A DNA stretch of 64,000 nucleotides from Nautilus pompilius (GCA_018389105.1 JACATO010001136.1:1-64000), one strand, 5' to 3'; positions 51,150 through 63,625 are shown, counted from the first letter of the stretch. Translations and numbers: made by a program. Notes: generated by a model not told the origin, from the letters alone.

Positions 51150-52154
51150 CACTTGACTTGACTTTCATCTATCGGATGGAGCGTCAGTTTTATGGCCTAT
51201 TGAGATCTGAAAGTGGCTCATAGCGGTTAGTTTGATTAACCAATTAGAGGCGCTGCTGGACCACTAACTAACTAATCAAAACATAGTCATACAAACCATT
51301 TGGCGACCCGTTCATTTCTTAATTATCCTATCAGCTTGTTTCTTAAACCTGGACAGAGAAACCGATGGTGTAGCTATTTACTTTGACAATCGCACGCTCT
51401 GCCGGTGTCGTAGAGCATATCATGTTATATTGTTACTCTCTTCCCGGCCTTTGACCGGATGTGGTCAGCCTCGTTCTTTCCGGCAGACCATCGCCACCAA
51501 CTTTTCCGGACGTGGGGGGGGGTGAAGTTTCCCCTCTTGCGAACGCCCACGGATATAGGTGTAAGATAAATAAGAAAGAAACGACCCCAACTAGACGTTA
51601 AACGTTGAGTTTTCGTTAACCCTGCAGTTTCTGTCTGGTAAACCTTTCCGAAGCAGGTAGAGGCAGCAGGGTGCCAGTAAACTAGTCCTGCACGTTTTAG
51701 CAAAACTGCCTCTATATTAGATTTAAAACATTCATTAGCTCCTTACATGTGTACCTTAATTATTTATATGTAAAGAACGCATCGTACGCCGACGAGCCAG
51801 CGTTAGGTGGCTCGACCAGCATAACCACGGCGTAAGAACTGCTTCAGGTAGCAGAAGCTAATATCAGTCTGAAGTCAACATCGCTTCCTTAATTTAATTT
51901 ATTTTTTTTCACATTCAGATAAGATTTATATTTTGTTTTTAAACATTTCGTTTTTTTTTATTTTTTGAATTATCTGTTTTTAAATAGTAAATCCTGTCCT
52001 GGAAATGTAAAATAAAAATGATTTACTGAGATCATATTGAGACAAAGAATTTTATTCGTATTTTCAATAGAAAGCACGCGAGTACCAACCAAATAATTAC
52101 CAGGACATCGAATTAATGGTCCAAATCCAGTTCCTGTGGATAAGCTATTTTTAG

Positions 52155-52187
<33 letters not shown>

Positions 52188-53340
52188 TTGGAATTGGTAA
52201 ATTGCATTTAAAAAATTTCATGATTATTCATTTGTGACATTAGCTATTGAATTGTTTAAAAAAAATTCGTTGCAGTAATTAAATTCTACAAAAAGATTCT
52301 CATTAACCTAGAGAAGCTTATTATTTTCGGAAGCAGAAAAATAGGAGATTTGCGTATTTGTTTCAGGAGAGGATAACGAAAATTCAGATACGAGACAAGA
52401 ATGCATCAAATGGTGTTGAAAATTTCTAATTATTCTGCTGTATTCCCTAATTGTTTATTCTGTGTCTTGCTGAAATTGAAAACTCATTTCTTGTTCATGT
52501 AAATCGCGACTAAAATGAGACTCCCTAGATATTAAAGATGATGCAATAAACGGTCAAATCAGCGACATGAATTTGTCGTCAAAAGCAAAATGTTATGACG
52601 TCACAAGTTGATTTCTTTTAAATGTTAAAATGTTGTCTTTACATTTATTAGTATTTATTTTGACTGGCTCCAGTACTAACCAGAATAATCCTTAAATAAT
52701 GAAATACATGTTATAATAATTAAATACGCTTTATCATGTCAAGACTTGTGTTTCTGAGCTCTTCAGACGAGAGACCAGGAAAAGTTACATCAGAAGCCGT
52801 ACGTACCTCGCACAGCTCAGCATCTTACACAGTTACTCACAGCTATAACGAACGCTAAATCGTTTCCGGCCTTTATCTCAGAAGAGCTATCGTGTCACCC
52901 CTAAATCTTTTTGAAAAATGTCCAAAAATGTTAAATTCCCAGAAATACCGTAATAAACAATGTACTACAAACATGTTTGTATGTTGTTGTTGAGTAAATT
53001 AAGTCTTCTTAACTTAAATATAGGTCTCCTTAAAGTTCCAGTCATTAAACTCCGCCTTGCTTTCTAACAAGAGGAGGGGGGGGGGAGAAATGTGGAGTTT
53101 GTTTTCGTATTACGCAGTTACAACTGAAAATAATTAAGCATATACAATAGCTTACGAATTCCGGCGAAATACAGAAACTTACCTGACAAAAAACAGACAA
53201 GAAAACGAAAATCCGTCGCATAAAAGATGCTGCAGAACCAGGAGGATTGTTATCAGTATTTTTTGACAGGTTTAATGACAAGAACACGATACGAGAAAGT
53301 GCACTTTAACAATTAAATGCATTTATTTATTATCACTTAT
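51150..53340. other. Intergenic DNA, no recognisable gene
   Basis: A minus-strand 92-codon frame at 51703-51425 is not recognised. A TAA microsatellite lies at 52156-52187. The rest is AT-rich. Confidence 0.5.
52156..52187. repeat. TAA microsatellite
   Basis: About ten TAA units. Confidence 0.95.
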
Positions 53341-53431
53341 CAATCATATCGCTTGAAAATCAGGAAACCCTTGAAGTTCAGCAGACTGCAGGTAGATAGC
53401 ATGTGACAACCACCTAGAAATCAGAAACCCA

Positions 53432-54003
53432 GAGTTGTAGTTTCTGAGCGATCGCCCAGGCGTCGCTCTAAGGCTACACGTCAGCAATGGAGGCTGCCAG
53501 GTGGAGGAATCGCTCAAGGTTGGCGATCTCGTCATCACCAGGCAAAATCACGCGTTCAGCGTGTTATTAAAAGCCGCTCGAGGCTTATCTTTATTGTTAA
53601 ATACTTTGTTAACTTCGTGGGAGAAGGAACTGCGCTCGTCTTCGCTCGATCGGTAAAAACGAGACTGGAGAATTCTCCTCCTCCTCTGTGATGCACTCCA
53701 GCTGAGAGTCCGATCGTCGCTGTTGCTTCTGTGAGATGCCGTGCCAGGAACCCCCCCAAAAAAGCAAAACTGAGCGAGTGTAGGCTGAAGACGATCCGAA
53801 CGCCGATCGGGAATTTGAGGAAAAGCTAGCAGATCTGCAGCCATACGTTTGTGGGTTTGACGCCGACCAGCTCGCACTAGTGGCACACATAGCTGCAGCG
53901 GATGAACAACGTTTTCTAAAATGAGACCGTTATGGTGATATATTTGTCGTGGGAACATCCTTGAAAGGCAGTTCCTGTCTCCGTCCTCTCGCCTACCGAC
54001 CAA
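53432..54003 (-). CDS. Possible downstream exon(s), unknown protein
   Basis: A CpG-richer minus-strand stretch open in more than one frame. One frame ends SDDRTLSWSASQRRRRI followed by SRFYRSSEDERSSFSHEVNK and stops near 53548. Another contains QQRRSDSQLECITEEEENSP. A short frame further on reads LPGDDEIANLERFLHLAASI and stops near 53480. The last two look most like real protein, but they are in different frames and I see no splice sites that join them convincingly. A 7-C run at 53751-53757 is a likely place for a sequencing indel. Confidence 0.2.
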
Positions 54004-54543
54004 ACTACTACCGTCTTGGAAGGACTCGGCCAGGCATTAAAGACTATTATCAGCCAAGAATGCAGGCGGCAGAGATGCCCCGATTTTCAGCCTCCCTCAT
54101 CCCTTTTAAAAACAGGGAAATGATGAGCGAGATTTAGCGGCGAAATGTGTACTCGATGACCCGATCTCCAGGAAAGTTCCGCCTAGAAAGGGTCTTTAAA
54201 AATATGGAGTTAGTTCTCTTGTTGGCCAAAGCAAGCCGAGTCTAAAATTACTTTCACGCCCAATGAGTTCATCTGAAGCATTTCAAGTATTTACCAGACA
54301 ACTTAAAGCACAGAAACAAGAAGAACAGCATATTTTTAGCTTCTTTTATTACCAAGATCCCTCAGCCCCCCGCCAAAATCTAAAGAATTTCAAGAATTTT
54401 TTTTTTTTTTTTTTTTTTTACATTTTCGAAGTCCACTTGAACCTCTCACAATCGACCGCTGTCTTTCGCGCAAAGATTTCCAAACCTGCATCGCACTGCA
54501 TACAGGAGGCTTAACCCAGTGATTGGATTCTCGCGAGTTCTAC

Positions 54544-54808
54544 CGTAAATCATTTCTCTTTCCTTCCACCCGAAAAGGCGCCAGGCAGCCAACGCCACAT
54601 AAATAAAGATGGCGAGGACCAGATTAGAGGCGAGGTTGAGGTTTACGTTAGGCGCATCTGCTTGATTTCTATCGTTTGTTTGCGAAGACCTACGACGCTT
54701 GAAGTTTTGTCTCAAAATCCGCCAGATGTCCGAGAGACTGGCTGGCTGTTGCAGCATCAGAACTTGTTCGTCGTTTATGCGCTCGCCTGTTGTGGCCGGA
54801 CTTGTATT
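54544..54808 (-). CDS. Possible exon of a single-pass membrane protein
   Basis: Minus strand. A T-rich tract ending GCGCAAG forms an acceptor before 54808, and a TTTACG to GTAGAA junction could be the donor at 54544. The first ATG (54757) opens MLQQPASLSDIWRILRQNFK, then a basic RRRSSQ patch and a polar Asn-rich linker. A hydrophobic segment of about 21 residues (42-62, containing NLVLAIFIYVALAAW) follows, then RLFGWKEREMIY. This looks like a small membrane protein with a short basic N-terminal part. I do not recognise it. It lies just downstream of a promoter-like exon (55098-55285), which raises its standing, but no transcript evidence is available here. Confidence 0.35.
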
Positions 54809-55097
54809 CTTGCGCAATGGACAAAGAAAAGTCGGTTTAGATTTTTGAGTTTAGCTAAAACACCGATGGCCATAATATACACGACGAGTGTGCGTGTATA
54901 TGTTTACATACATACATAGGCAGATTGTGTGTGATACTGTAGACGTGTCTACGTGTACGTGCAAGTGCCATTGTGTAACGATGCAGATTTATTGCAGTCA
55001 GATGCGACAATATTTATTTTTGAATCGATTCGCTTAAATAAAAAAAAAGAACAACCTCAAGTAGACACATAAACTGAACATATGGCTGTGTACTTAC

Positions 55098-55285
55098 CAG
55101 CGGATGTCGTCTCGGGGGTCAGAGGAAAACGAACGTCTTTCCAGCTCACGGGGACAGTTCAGGTTCGGTCAGTGGAGGGAATGAAGACGGCTGTGCTTTC
55201 CATGAACAGAAGATCTGGTGGAGAAGTGTAGCGTCATGCAGCAGACAGCCTGGGCCAAGTCGATCGGCTCTGATTGGTTAGAAGG
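55098..55285 (-). promoter_or_regulatory. Possible promoter and 5' exon
   Basis: On the minus strand a CCAAT-box (CTAACCAATCAGAGC, at 55281-55267) of the NF-Y type is followed by CpG-containing sequence. A consensus 5' splice site (CCGCTG followed by GTAAGTA) comes after 55098. Short ATG frames inside are closed, so the exon would be 5' untranslated and the coding start would lie in the next exon, possibly 54808-54544. Confidence 0.35.
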
Positions 55286-55421
55286 AGGGTTTTTTCCTTA
55301 CTCACTCAGCTGGTCCTAGTATCGATCGGTCGTCGTTCACTTGTGTTGTGTTAATTTCGCTTGTTTATTACATAGTGCCGGGTGGAACGATCGATGGGCG
55401 GGCGAAAGCACGTGGTATGTC

Positions 55422-55424
<3 letters not shown>

Positions 55425-55457
<33 letters not shown>

Positions 55458-55487
55458 AGGAGAGAAGAGAGAGAGATGGAGAGAGTC
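55425..55487. repeat. GA microsatellite
   Basis: About 15 pure GA units, then GA-rich imperfect sequence. Confidence 0.95.
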
Positions 55488-55489
55488 AA

Positions 55490-56960
55490 ATTAAAAAAAA
55501 AAATTATAAAGGAAATAACCCAAGATACGGATGACTAATTTGTACCACGGAGGCCTTGCTGTAACTGGTTACTCTGTTTAATTGTTTAATCTTTGAGCTA
55601 TGAGCCAATGTATCTCCTCAGTCCATTACATGGTTAATAATGCTGGAAAATATTATATTCACAGAGCAAATAAAATTAACTTCTAACAGAGAAGAGCGAA
55701 TAAAGGAGAACAAAAAATGTGAGATTCCTATTTGTAACAATTATGAAAAATTAAAAAAAAACAATAAGAAAATCAATATAAGAAAGCATCTTAAAATGAG
55801 AAGGTAAAACGTTAGAAAACGTCTTTAAGGGGTGCATTAGTGGGGGATAAAGAGATATATATGAAATATATGATACTAAAATCCAAAATTTGTAGATTCA
55901 CAACTTGATTGCTATGGTAACCCAGAAATCTCCTACAATGTTAGAAAGCGCTCTGCTACAGCTTTCCTTTTTTATGTAATAAAGCAATTCGTTGCTGTTG
56001 CTTTAAATTTAAAAACGGACTTACTTTAATTTTTCTTATAGTCATATTTCGTATTTATTTTTACCTGCTTTTAGTCATTTTCTTTAAATTTGCAAACCAC
56101 GAGATTCTACACCTTTGCCAAAAACTTACAAGGTAAAATAGCAAGAACATTTTACTCTGACATCGCATTTGACAAGCCCCAGGTTTGCCTGGGTGAAGAT
56201 GTAGGATGTTATGGACTCCGGAAATCAATGAACACCTTAAAATACCGTATTTGAGAAAATGGTCCAGACAGTACAGATGGATATAGTAGAATGGCTTTCT
56301 TCACTTAGTTAGATGCATCTTTTATGAATCAAGTATACGCCTAAAAGCTACAACAATTCGCGTATAAAGATTAATTTCGTTAACACTGGAAAACTGCTTA
56401 AGACGATAGTGATTGACATTTTAATAATGTTTCCGCTTCAACATATACAAAATGGAATTTCCGACTAATAATAAAAAATGCAGTTTTACCAATACTTTTA
56501 AATTGGCACCAGATATGTTCTTTGGTAGTCAAAGACTACCTGCTGAAGTTTCCTGGCGCCATGGTTACCGCCAATGAACGTGTCACTCCTACGTCACTGT
56601 GGCCTGGCACTTAAGTCTTCCACAGGAATTGGAAAGCCCTTAGGAGAACTCGTCAGTGGCTATGGAAACAAAGACCCACGATAAATGTGTTTATACTCTA
56701 AGCAGCAAAATGTGTGGGAAAACAAGTCAAGCGTGAAGGAGACTTGATCAGCAATGAAGATTTATTTGTCATGTATATATATAACCTTAAAAAGAACTGG
56801 AAACTTTGGAGGAAGAAAAGATTTGGATAAAACGGGGGAAACTAAACTTGTCCTTTAGGTCAAGAAATAAAAAAAGGGGGCTTGTGAGAATTTGGCATAT
56901 AATCGGTTGGAAACAAGTGGCGTCTTATTTCTTTTAGATTTTCCACCACTGAAAACGTTT
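55490..56960. other. Intergenic DNA, no recognisable gene
   Basis: AT-rich, no frame of interest. Confidence 0.5.
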
Positions 56961-56962
56961 GT

Positions 56963-57235
56963 TTATACCACTGACAAAACCCATCCAACAAGTGCTTTCC
57001 GCGAGCCTGTGGCGCTGGTATGGTAAGATGTTAATATTCTACATAAAGGGGGTCTGCCTATCGATCTAAACTCTCCACAAAGAAAACAGATGTCAGTGGA
57101 AGCTAAATTTAACTCTTTGGGCGCAAACAAAATAGCATCGACGTCAGTGTTAATATAATTATGAGCAGCTTCAAGGTCGGCCTGTGACTTGAGCCTTCCC
57201 CAAACCAAATCGACCATACTCGGTTGTAATGCCAT
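56963..57235 (-). CDS. Possible small protein, unknown
   Basis: A 90-codon minus-strand frame with a true ATG at 57235. It begins MALQPSMVDLVWGRLKSQAD and continues LEAAHNYINTDVDAILFAPK, then ICFLCGEFRSIGRPPLC with a CxxC pair. Composition is balanced and no low complexity is present, so it reads like real protein. No splice donor was convincing, and I recognise no family. It may be a short gene, a first exon or a fragment of an old element. Confidence 0.3.
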   Translation of the reverse strand: MALQPSMVDLVWGRLKSQADLEAAHNYINTDVDAILFAPKELNLASTDICFLCGEFRSIGRPPLCRILTSYHTSATGSRKALVGWVLSVV

Positions 57236-58744
57236 AGTTATCTAGCTCGCCTCCGCACCATACATAGCCCGTCCATCGTTGATATACGGGACGAAATCTA
57301 GACTTCTACGGGGGGTGGGTGGGTGCACGGCGCCGTGTTCGGGGGTACGTGGACCCCAAACCACGAGCGCGAACCCTGTTGCGAACCGTCTGTATCTGAA
57401 ACCCTATGGCTGGCCGCTTTTCGGATATAATTCTGGCGAGATCGCGCTGACGAAAACCGGTATCGTCTGGCGAGAGTGACAAGATAACGACACTGACCGG
57501 GGGGGGAGGGAACGAGGAACCTGCCCTTAACTGGTCTCCACGACACCGCCAAGACAGTTGGTCATGTCCAAACTGACTTATTCATAGAGGAAATGGTAAT
57601 AAAGGGTCTTGCGAAAACACGTAGGCAGATTCAGCAGAAGTGATTTTTCCCGTGAGCCTCCAAGGTCTCTCAGTTCCGGAGAAGATGGCCGTGACATCCC
57701 ATGGTTCACGTCACGTGCAGGCTTCTTTCCTCCCACATTGCGGGTCAACCAGTGTGGACAACGTACCAGACAGGCCTCGCGGGCCGAGAAGCAACCGCTT
57801 GTTGCTTGTTTGTTTGTTGATATATTTGTGCATTATTAGGTTAGCCGTTTATTCGAAGTATAACATCGCAACTGTTAAGGTATGAATAATTAAATATATA
57901 GTTTTTAAAAATTTATAACTTTTTTGTTTGGTTCGCTTACTGACAACTGACAGACGGGATGCTACCATAGGTTAACCGAGGGGCCTGGGCTATTTAATTT
58001 CCTGTGTCGTTGGAGTGTGGTGGATAGCTTGCTGTGACCGATGGTCGGCGTACCTCCGAGGCAGAATTTCTTCTTCAGCAACCGCACTCTTGGGGTTTCT
58101 CCGGGTAATATGGTCACCTTTCATATTTTTGCGGAGCAAAATGTGATGGAGACCCTAAGTGATTATCTTTTGGATAAACCGAAATACGGAGATATGTTTA
58201 ACTTCACTATTACTGCTCGTTCACAGACTGCGTTCGTGTTCGTGATGTTATATTAAATATGGCTACTGTAACCGGAAAAAAATCCAAATGAGGGCCTGCA
58301 GATTGATAACTCATATTTGATGACATTTGCAAACCTTTTCATTTTACTCAGTGACGCGTGAAATTAATGAAATTCACTGGATCCATCAATAATGTAGTCT
58401 GCGATCTAATTGGTCTGGAAGGCGGCGGAATGACTGTTCCACTGTTGACTGATGGTTTTCATTCTAGATGTTCTTGTATTGTATCCCACACCACTGTCTC
58501 CATTTTAGTTCGATGCTCTTCGGAAACCTTAATATTTCAAGCATTGTAAATTTTAAAAAGAGATAAAAGGAAAGGAAACAGCGGTACTTATAGCGGCTCG
58601 ACACTCCGTAATATCTTGAAGTATCTGTGAAACAAAGAATCGCAAATATGGTATAATCCATCGTAAAATGCGTTATTAGTTTAGAAACATTCGAGACATA
58701 AATGGTGGGTTTCAGGTGCCCTGCTGGTCGTCTTTAATTGACAG

Positions 58745-58971
58745 TGCATTTACTTACATTCTCCGTAGAGGTAAACAACAGCAGTCGTTTTCGAATTATC
58801 TTCACTGGTCGAGTTACTCGTGTGTTTGCTCACAAAAGTTCGAATTTGATTTTGCATCCTCATCCAGACATCGTGCAAAACCTCCACCCATTTAATACAA
58901 ATGTAAATGAAGAAGAAACAAAACCAGAATTGAAATTAGGAAAAAGAATTGTCAAAAAAATAAAACACTGA
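58745..58971 (+). CDS. Possible terminal coding exon, unknown protein
   Basis: A plus-strand acceptor (GTCGTCTTTAATTGACAG) ends at 58744 and is followed by 75 open codons to a TGA. The start, in phase 1, reads HLLTFSVEVNNSSRFRIIFT and continues GRVTRVFAHKSSNLILHPHP. The C-terminus is charged: NVNEEETKPELKLGKRIVKK. The alternating hydrophobic N-terminal part suggests beta strands and might be the end of an immunoglobulin-like or ASH-type domain, but this is a guess. A possible earlier exon lies at 58041-58256 (contains MVTFHIFAEQNVMETLSDYL), though no donor links them. Confidence 0.35.
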
Positions 58972-59304
58972 ATCCAGGTGAGATTAGCAACAACAACAAA
59001 ATAATGCATATTTTAAAATCACGATATATCAACTCTTCATCTGCACGGAATTACGTTCTTACTTTTTGCAATAATCTATCGGTATATTTTTAAAATAATT
59101 TTCTTGGTTTTAAAATATTTTTCTGTTGTTTTTTTATTTTATTATATTTGCATAAATGGTTATCTGTAAGATTAAGTTTAAGGTTATGACTATTTCAAAA
59201 TAAGCTCAATTTTCTTTTTTGGCAAAAGAGTCTATACGTAAGTTTTAAACTTCCTGTTTCTTTGACTTTCTATATATTTATCTAACTTTGTGTTCTTGTT
59301 AGAT

Positions 59305-59690
59305 TTGTACAACTTCTATTAGGTCCGCGTAACTCCGTGTACTTATTAAGCTGTACAACTTCTAATAGGTCCGCGTAACTCCGTGTACTTATTAAGCTGT
59401 ACAACTTCTAGTAGGTCCGCGTAACTCCGTGTACTTATTAAACTGTAAAATTTTCTATTAGGTCCGCGTAACTCCGTGTACTTATTAAGCTGTACAACTT
59501 CTATTAGGTCCGCGTAACTCCGTGTACCTATTAAACCGTAAAACTTTCTATTAGGTACGCGTAACTCCGTGTACTTATTAAGCTGTACAACTTCTAGTAG
59601 GTCCGCGTAACTCCGTGTACTTATTAAACTGTAAAACATTCTATTAGGTCCGCATAATCCTCGTATACTTATTGGGTTGTATAACTTTAT
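59305..59690. repeat. 46/47-bp minisatellite, about 8 units
   Basis: Units read TGTACAACTTCTATTAGGTC followed by CGCGTAACTCCGTGTACTTA and TTAAGC. A second type has TGTAAAAYTTTCTATTAGG and is one base longer. Types run roughly C, C, C, A, C, A, C, A. Each unit looks like a dimer of an older 23-bp word (ACTTCTATTAGGTC and ACTCCGTGTACTTATTAAGC are alike), which persists worn to about 59800. The minus strand is open through it because 46 + 47 = 93 is divisible by three. Confidence 0.92.
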
Positions 59691-59819
59691 ATTGGGCTTG
59701 TATAACTCTGTTATTATTAGGTCTGTAGCACCTTTTATTAGGTGCACATAACTTCTTATATTGTGCGTAAAAATTTGTGTTCTTATTACACTTGTATAAG
59801 TTCTTGGGTCGTTCTTCGA

Positions 59820-61206
59820 CAAGTGAAAATTTTTTGAAGTATTTCTAATAAATATGTAAAATTAACTTTAAAAACAGCGATCCAAAATGTGAATGAACCG
59901 ACTCTATTTTAAGCAACCTCTCAACAATTAAATAAGCCCTGACTATACACCCAGCCCCCATACTCGCCTTGAAATTATTTTTTTTTTTTAATTGTAAAGA
60001 TATTTTAGTCCTACCAATGCCAACAGTCTAACAAATGCGATGGACCGTCTGTCGTCTCCCATCTTCACTTCTCTCACTGTGTCGTCCTCCTCGCACCTGT
60101 TTTCGGGGAGAGAAAATGCGTAGTCAGCCCACTTCTCTTGTTTTACGCTTAATCTGCTCTCTAGCTACACCTGTCGCGCCCTAATCGTTAAGAAGAAATG
60201 AATCAGCCGGTAAAGCAAACATGAGATCCACTGCATCGTGAAGACACAGTTATAAAATCAGCAGCAACAACAACAACAAATACCCCCCCCCCCCTTTAGA
60301 CTATAACGCAATGACCGACGTGCATACCTGGAGATTTGCTAATTCAATTACGTTAGCCATTTATTTAATGTCCAGATTCATTTGTGTTCAGAATCGCAGT
60401 TTACATCGGCTGTCGGGGTTACTCTCGTAAGAGCTGGAGATCCTGGTCGGAATGCTACGGTCTCACATACCAGCGACGTCAACTGGCTGAATATCACGCA
60501 CGGCCGGGAAAGGAGGGGCAAACATACCAAACAAGGCCGCCACCATACCGAGCGATAACGCTACTGGGTACCATAGCGCTCCGACTAAATCAGTAATTTT
60601 TTTTTAAAAGCAAAATTATGATGGTTCATTTAGGTTTTTCGTGGGAAGTCATACGGAGAAAGTAACACCTTTGATATGCTCTAGCTGTGTAGGGAAATAT
60701 TCTTTCAGCTGATGCAGTATTCGGAAATAAGGCGATACTTCAGCTTTAATGATCGACTTAAAGAAACCAAAAATCGACCTCCTTACCTGGTATTTACACG
60801 ACACTCAACGTCTTTCACGTCTAATGTGATGTAAACAAGGTCGCTTTCATTTGTTTCATAGTTATTAAAGATCAGTTAAGTTGTATTGAATTTAAGTAAC
60901 TCTCTCTCTCTCTCTCTCTTCATACATCTGAGTAAGTCCGTTGCCTTTGCACATACAACACACACACACACTAGTTGTTGACGTGCATTAAAATATACAG
61001 GGGAGACAATCCGGCGAAGGAGTGTAGTGCTGCGGTTATCCGTTAGGAACCGTTGCCAGTACTGCGCTACGTGACGCCCGGCGCTTTCGACTTCGGCAGG
61101 GAAATCTCTACTAGAACTCTTCATTTTTAGATGCGAGAGGAAATCTGAGAGTTTAGAAGAAACTCACGCGGTGGTCCGAGGCAAAAGATGAGAGAAGAAA
61201 TCTGCC
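59820..61206. other. Intergenic DNA, no recognisable gene
   Basis: Contains a C run (60284-60294), a CT microsatellite at 60901-60919 and a CA run near 60960. No recognisable coding region. Confidence 0.5.
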
Positions 61207-61434
61207 ATGGAAGTACACCAAACTGAACTTGTCCCAACCGGAAGTGAACTTGGGCTTTGGTGTTTTCTCGACGTCTGTTATCTTTCATGCTTAACTGGAT
61301 ATTTAAATGTTTCTAGTAATCAATGGCAAATCGAGGAAGACTTTTCGTTCACTGAAATGGCACAGCATCTAGGTCGACATGTCCCTCCACTTCCTCTCGT
61401 ATCCGACAAAATTGTTCCGACTGTATCGTTTCAG
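61207..61434 (+). CDS. Possible first coding exon, unknown protein
   Basis: An ATG in good context (GCCATGG, start 61207) opens exactly 76 codons to a donor-like TTTCAG followed by GTTAAT at 61434, a phase 0 junction. The peptide starts MEVHQTELVPTGSELGLWCF and includes NQWQIEEDFSFTEMAQHLGR. The frame closes at 61456-61458 if unspliced. Not recognised, and no downstream exon was seen. Confidence 0.25.
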
Positions 61435-61786
61435 GTTAATATTGACAAAATATTTTAATCTTTCGCACTTAAAATCTTCAAAGAAATCAACGACGAGGTG
61501 CTTGTTTATTTATTTGTTTGTTTAATTTTAAAAAAAAAATAAAACGATTGTAGACTTTAATTGAAAAAAAAACACATTATGAGAAGTAAAGAGAATGAAT
61601 GTGTGAGAAAACAAAAACACTTGCAGTTGCTTTTGGAGATATCCTTCAGGTGGCAGCACCGCGTTATTACGTCATGCGTTGGTAACGTTTGAGTGGTCCT
61701 ACAAACCAAAATTAAATATGAACTATTTTAGTTGGGAGCCGAAAACTAATATCTGAACCTGACTGTCATTCAGAACAACGTTTACA

Positions 61787-61791
61787 TAATA

Positions 61792-61850
<59 letters not shown>

Positions 61851-61861
61851 TATAATAATAA
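61787..61861. repeat. TAA microsatellite
   Basis: About 24 TAA units with two slips. Confidence 0.95.
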
Positions 61862-61869
61862 ATATCTGT

Positions 61870-63620
61870 CTGTTCTGGTTTTTACTTAAAAATTCGGATT
61901 AGATCGATAAAATCTGGGAACGCCTAATACGGGATTAATGTTTATGAAGTTGTGAATCTATCCTGTGTTGGATCATGGAAGTAATCCAGAAATATCGATG
62001 CCGACTCTAAGATGGCATCATTCGTATCCCGGCATCCATCGGTTTAGAACAAGAACCATAACTCGTCACTTACCAATTTTTTTTTTTTTTTTAACTCTTA
62101 GCATTTAAAATACGAAAACAAAGTCTTTTTTGGTGGGAGCAGTCATACGGTGAGAATTAGTAAACGGTTTTCCATCTCTGCGTTACTGTCAGACACGATA
62201 AAAAAAACAAACAAACTCAGTATGAAGGATTTACGGACTAGGGAGCCTTCTCTGTAATTCTAGGCCCTCCGACGGAGATGCACAGGGCTTCGGGTGGAAA
62301 GACGATGGGAAATGAAGCGTTGACGCGCCGCCTGGCGTGGCATTTATTTGGTAAATTAGAGCCTTGTCACCTGTCATTTCGAGAGGAGATTTCGCCACCC
62401 TAACGACACATCCGCAGACCGGAAGCGTTCTCGAACCCTGTTCCGACCCCCCCCCGGGGGGAGGTGGTTTTCCTTTAACCCGCTTCAACGAATTATTTCG
62501 GTCGCGCAAGGAAACGAAAAGGTTTCCGAGGATCTCAGGGAGTAAACACCGCTGACAGACAGGAGGTTCGTTCTTTCTTCCACGTGAAGCAGGACTGGAG
62601 GTCGGGGGCCTTATTGGCCGGAAGGTGACAGTTCCAGCCTTCGGTAACCGTCGTCTCCATGCATGGGGAACGACACCGGTTTGTCCTCTGCCGATTTCAG
62701 ATGCGATTCGGGGTGGCAGACGCGTCCGGCTCATATCGATTAACCATCGCTGAAGCACCAGCTAGCACCTAACACTTTCGCCATTTAAGTTATAATAGTT
62801 GTTTTATTCAAAATACCTTCACGAAAACCGAAGACTTCTCTTGAATTCTTCATTTTTTTCAAAAAATAATAAATAAATTCCTTCACTTGGTAAGAATGGT
62901 AAACCCACGATGTACCTTACAGATAAAGGCAGGCAGCCTGCCGCGAAAAACCTGTCGTCTGCTAGCTCGCGTTTACGTGGGAAATATCGTTTGGCTGCTT
63001 CGCGTTTTTCTTCTTTTAATGAAGACGCATCGTAACCATAGCAACCGGTTTGGTCTCGAGAAGGGAGGGAACGGTACACGGGCTTCGATTAGTGGCTTCT
63101 CTTCGAAATGAAATATAGTATCGCGTCCAAAATATGCGATCGTGAGAACCGGAGGCGATTTGCCGACATCAGGCTGGGATCGAATGGTTCCGGACGTAGA
63201 TGCCACCAGATTATCTATGGCGCCCAAAGCAGACGACAGTGATCACATGCTATAATACTAGTGGGTAATGTCATTTGAGCTTAGAGTTTTGACAAATGAT
63301 GTTAGTTTTTACTGATTATTAATTAGTCGTGACCATTTTAAATGTTGGAGAGTGCATGGAGGGGTCCACTCTTCCTAGAAGCCAAAAGCGCTGGGGACGG
63401 TTCGACAGGGGTCCGCCATCGGACGGACCGAGTCACCTTCTGACAATTAGTTAGTCAGCCATCTAGCAAAGGAACTGACTTCGCTTCAGGATGAACTTTA
63501 TTTTTGTCGTCGACTTTTTTAAAAAAATGTTCTTTTGCGTCTTCTTTAACCCTGATGGCGCTATAAACCGGACAGGTGAAAAGTTGGGTCGGCTCTTCTT
63601 CTAACCTGGCCAAAGTGGGA
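61870..63620. other. GC-richer intergenic DNA
   Basis: 62230-63250 is clearly richer in GC and CpG than the window average. A 175-codon minus-strand frame (62758-62231) lacks an ATG at its head and resembles nothing I know. A GGTTCGAGAACG word inside it (minus, near 62430) may be a worn B box, so a SINE copy is one explanation. Confidence 0.4.
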
Positions 63621-63625
63621 AGTCC

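Noticed and set aside
62231-62758. 175-codon minus-strand frame, among the longest in the window
   Set aside because: No ATG at its head, located in GC-rich sequence where stop codons are rare, Pro/Arg/Gly-rich, and no recognisable domain.
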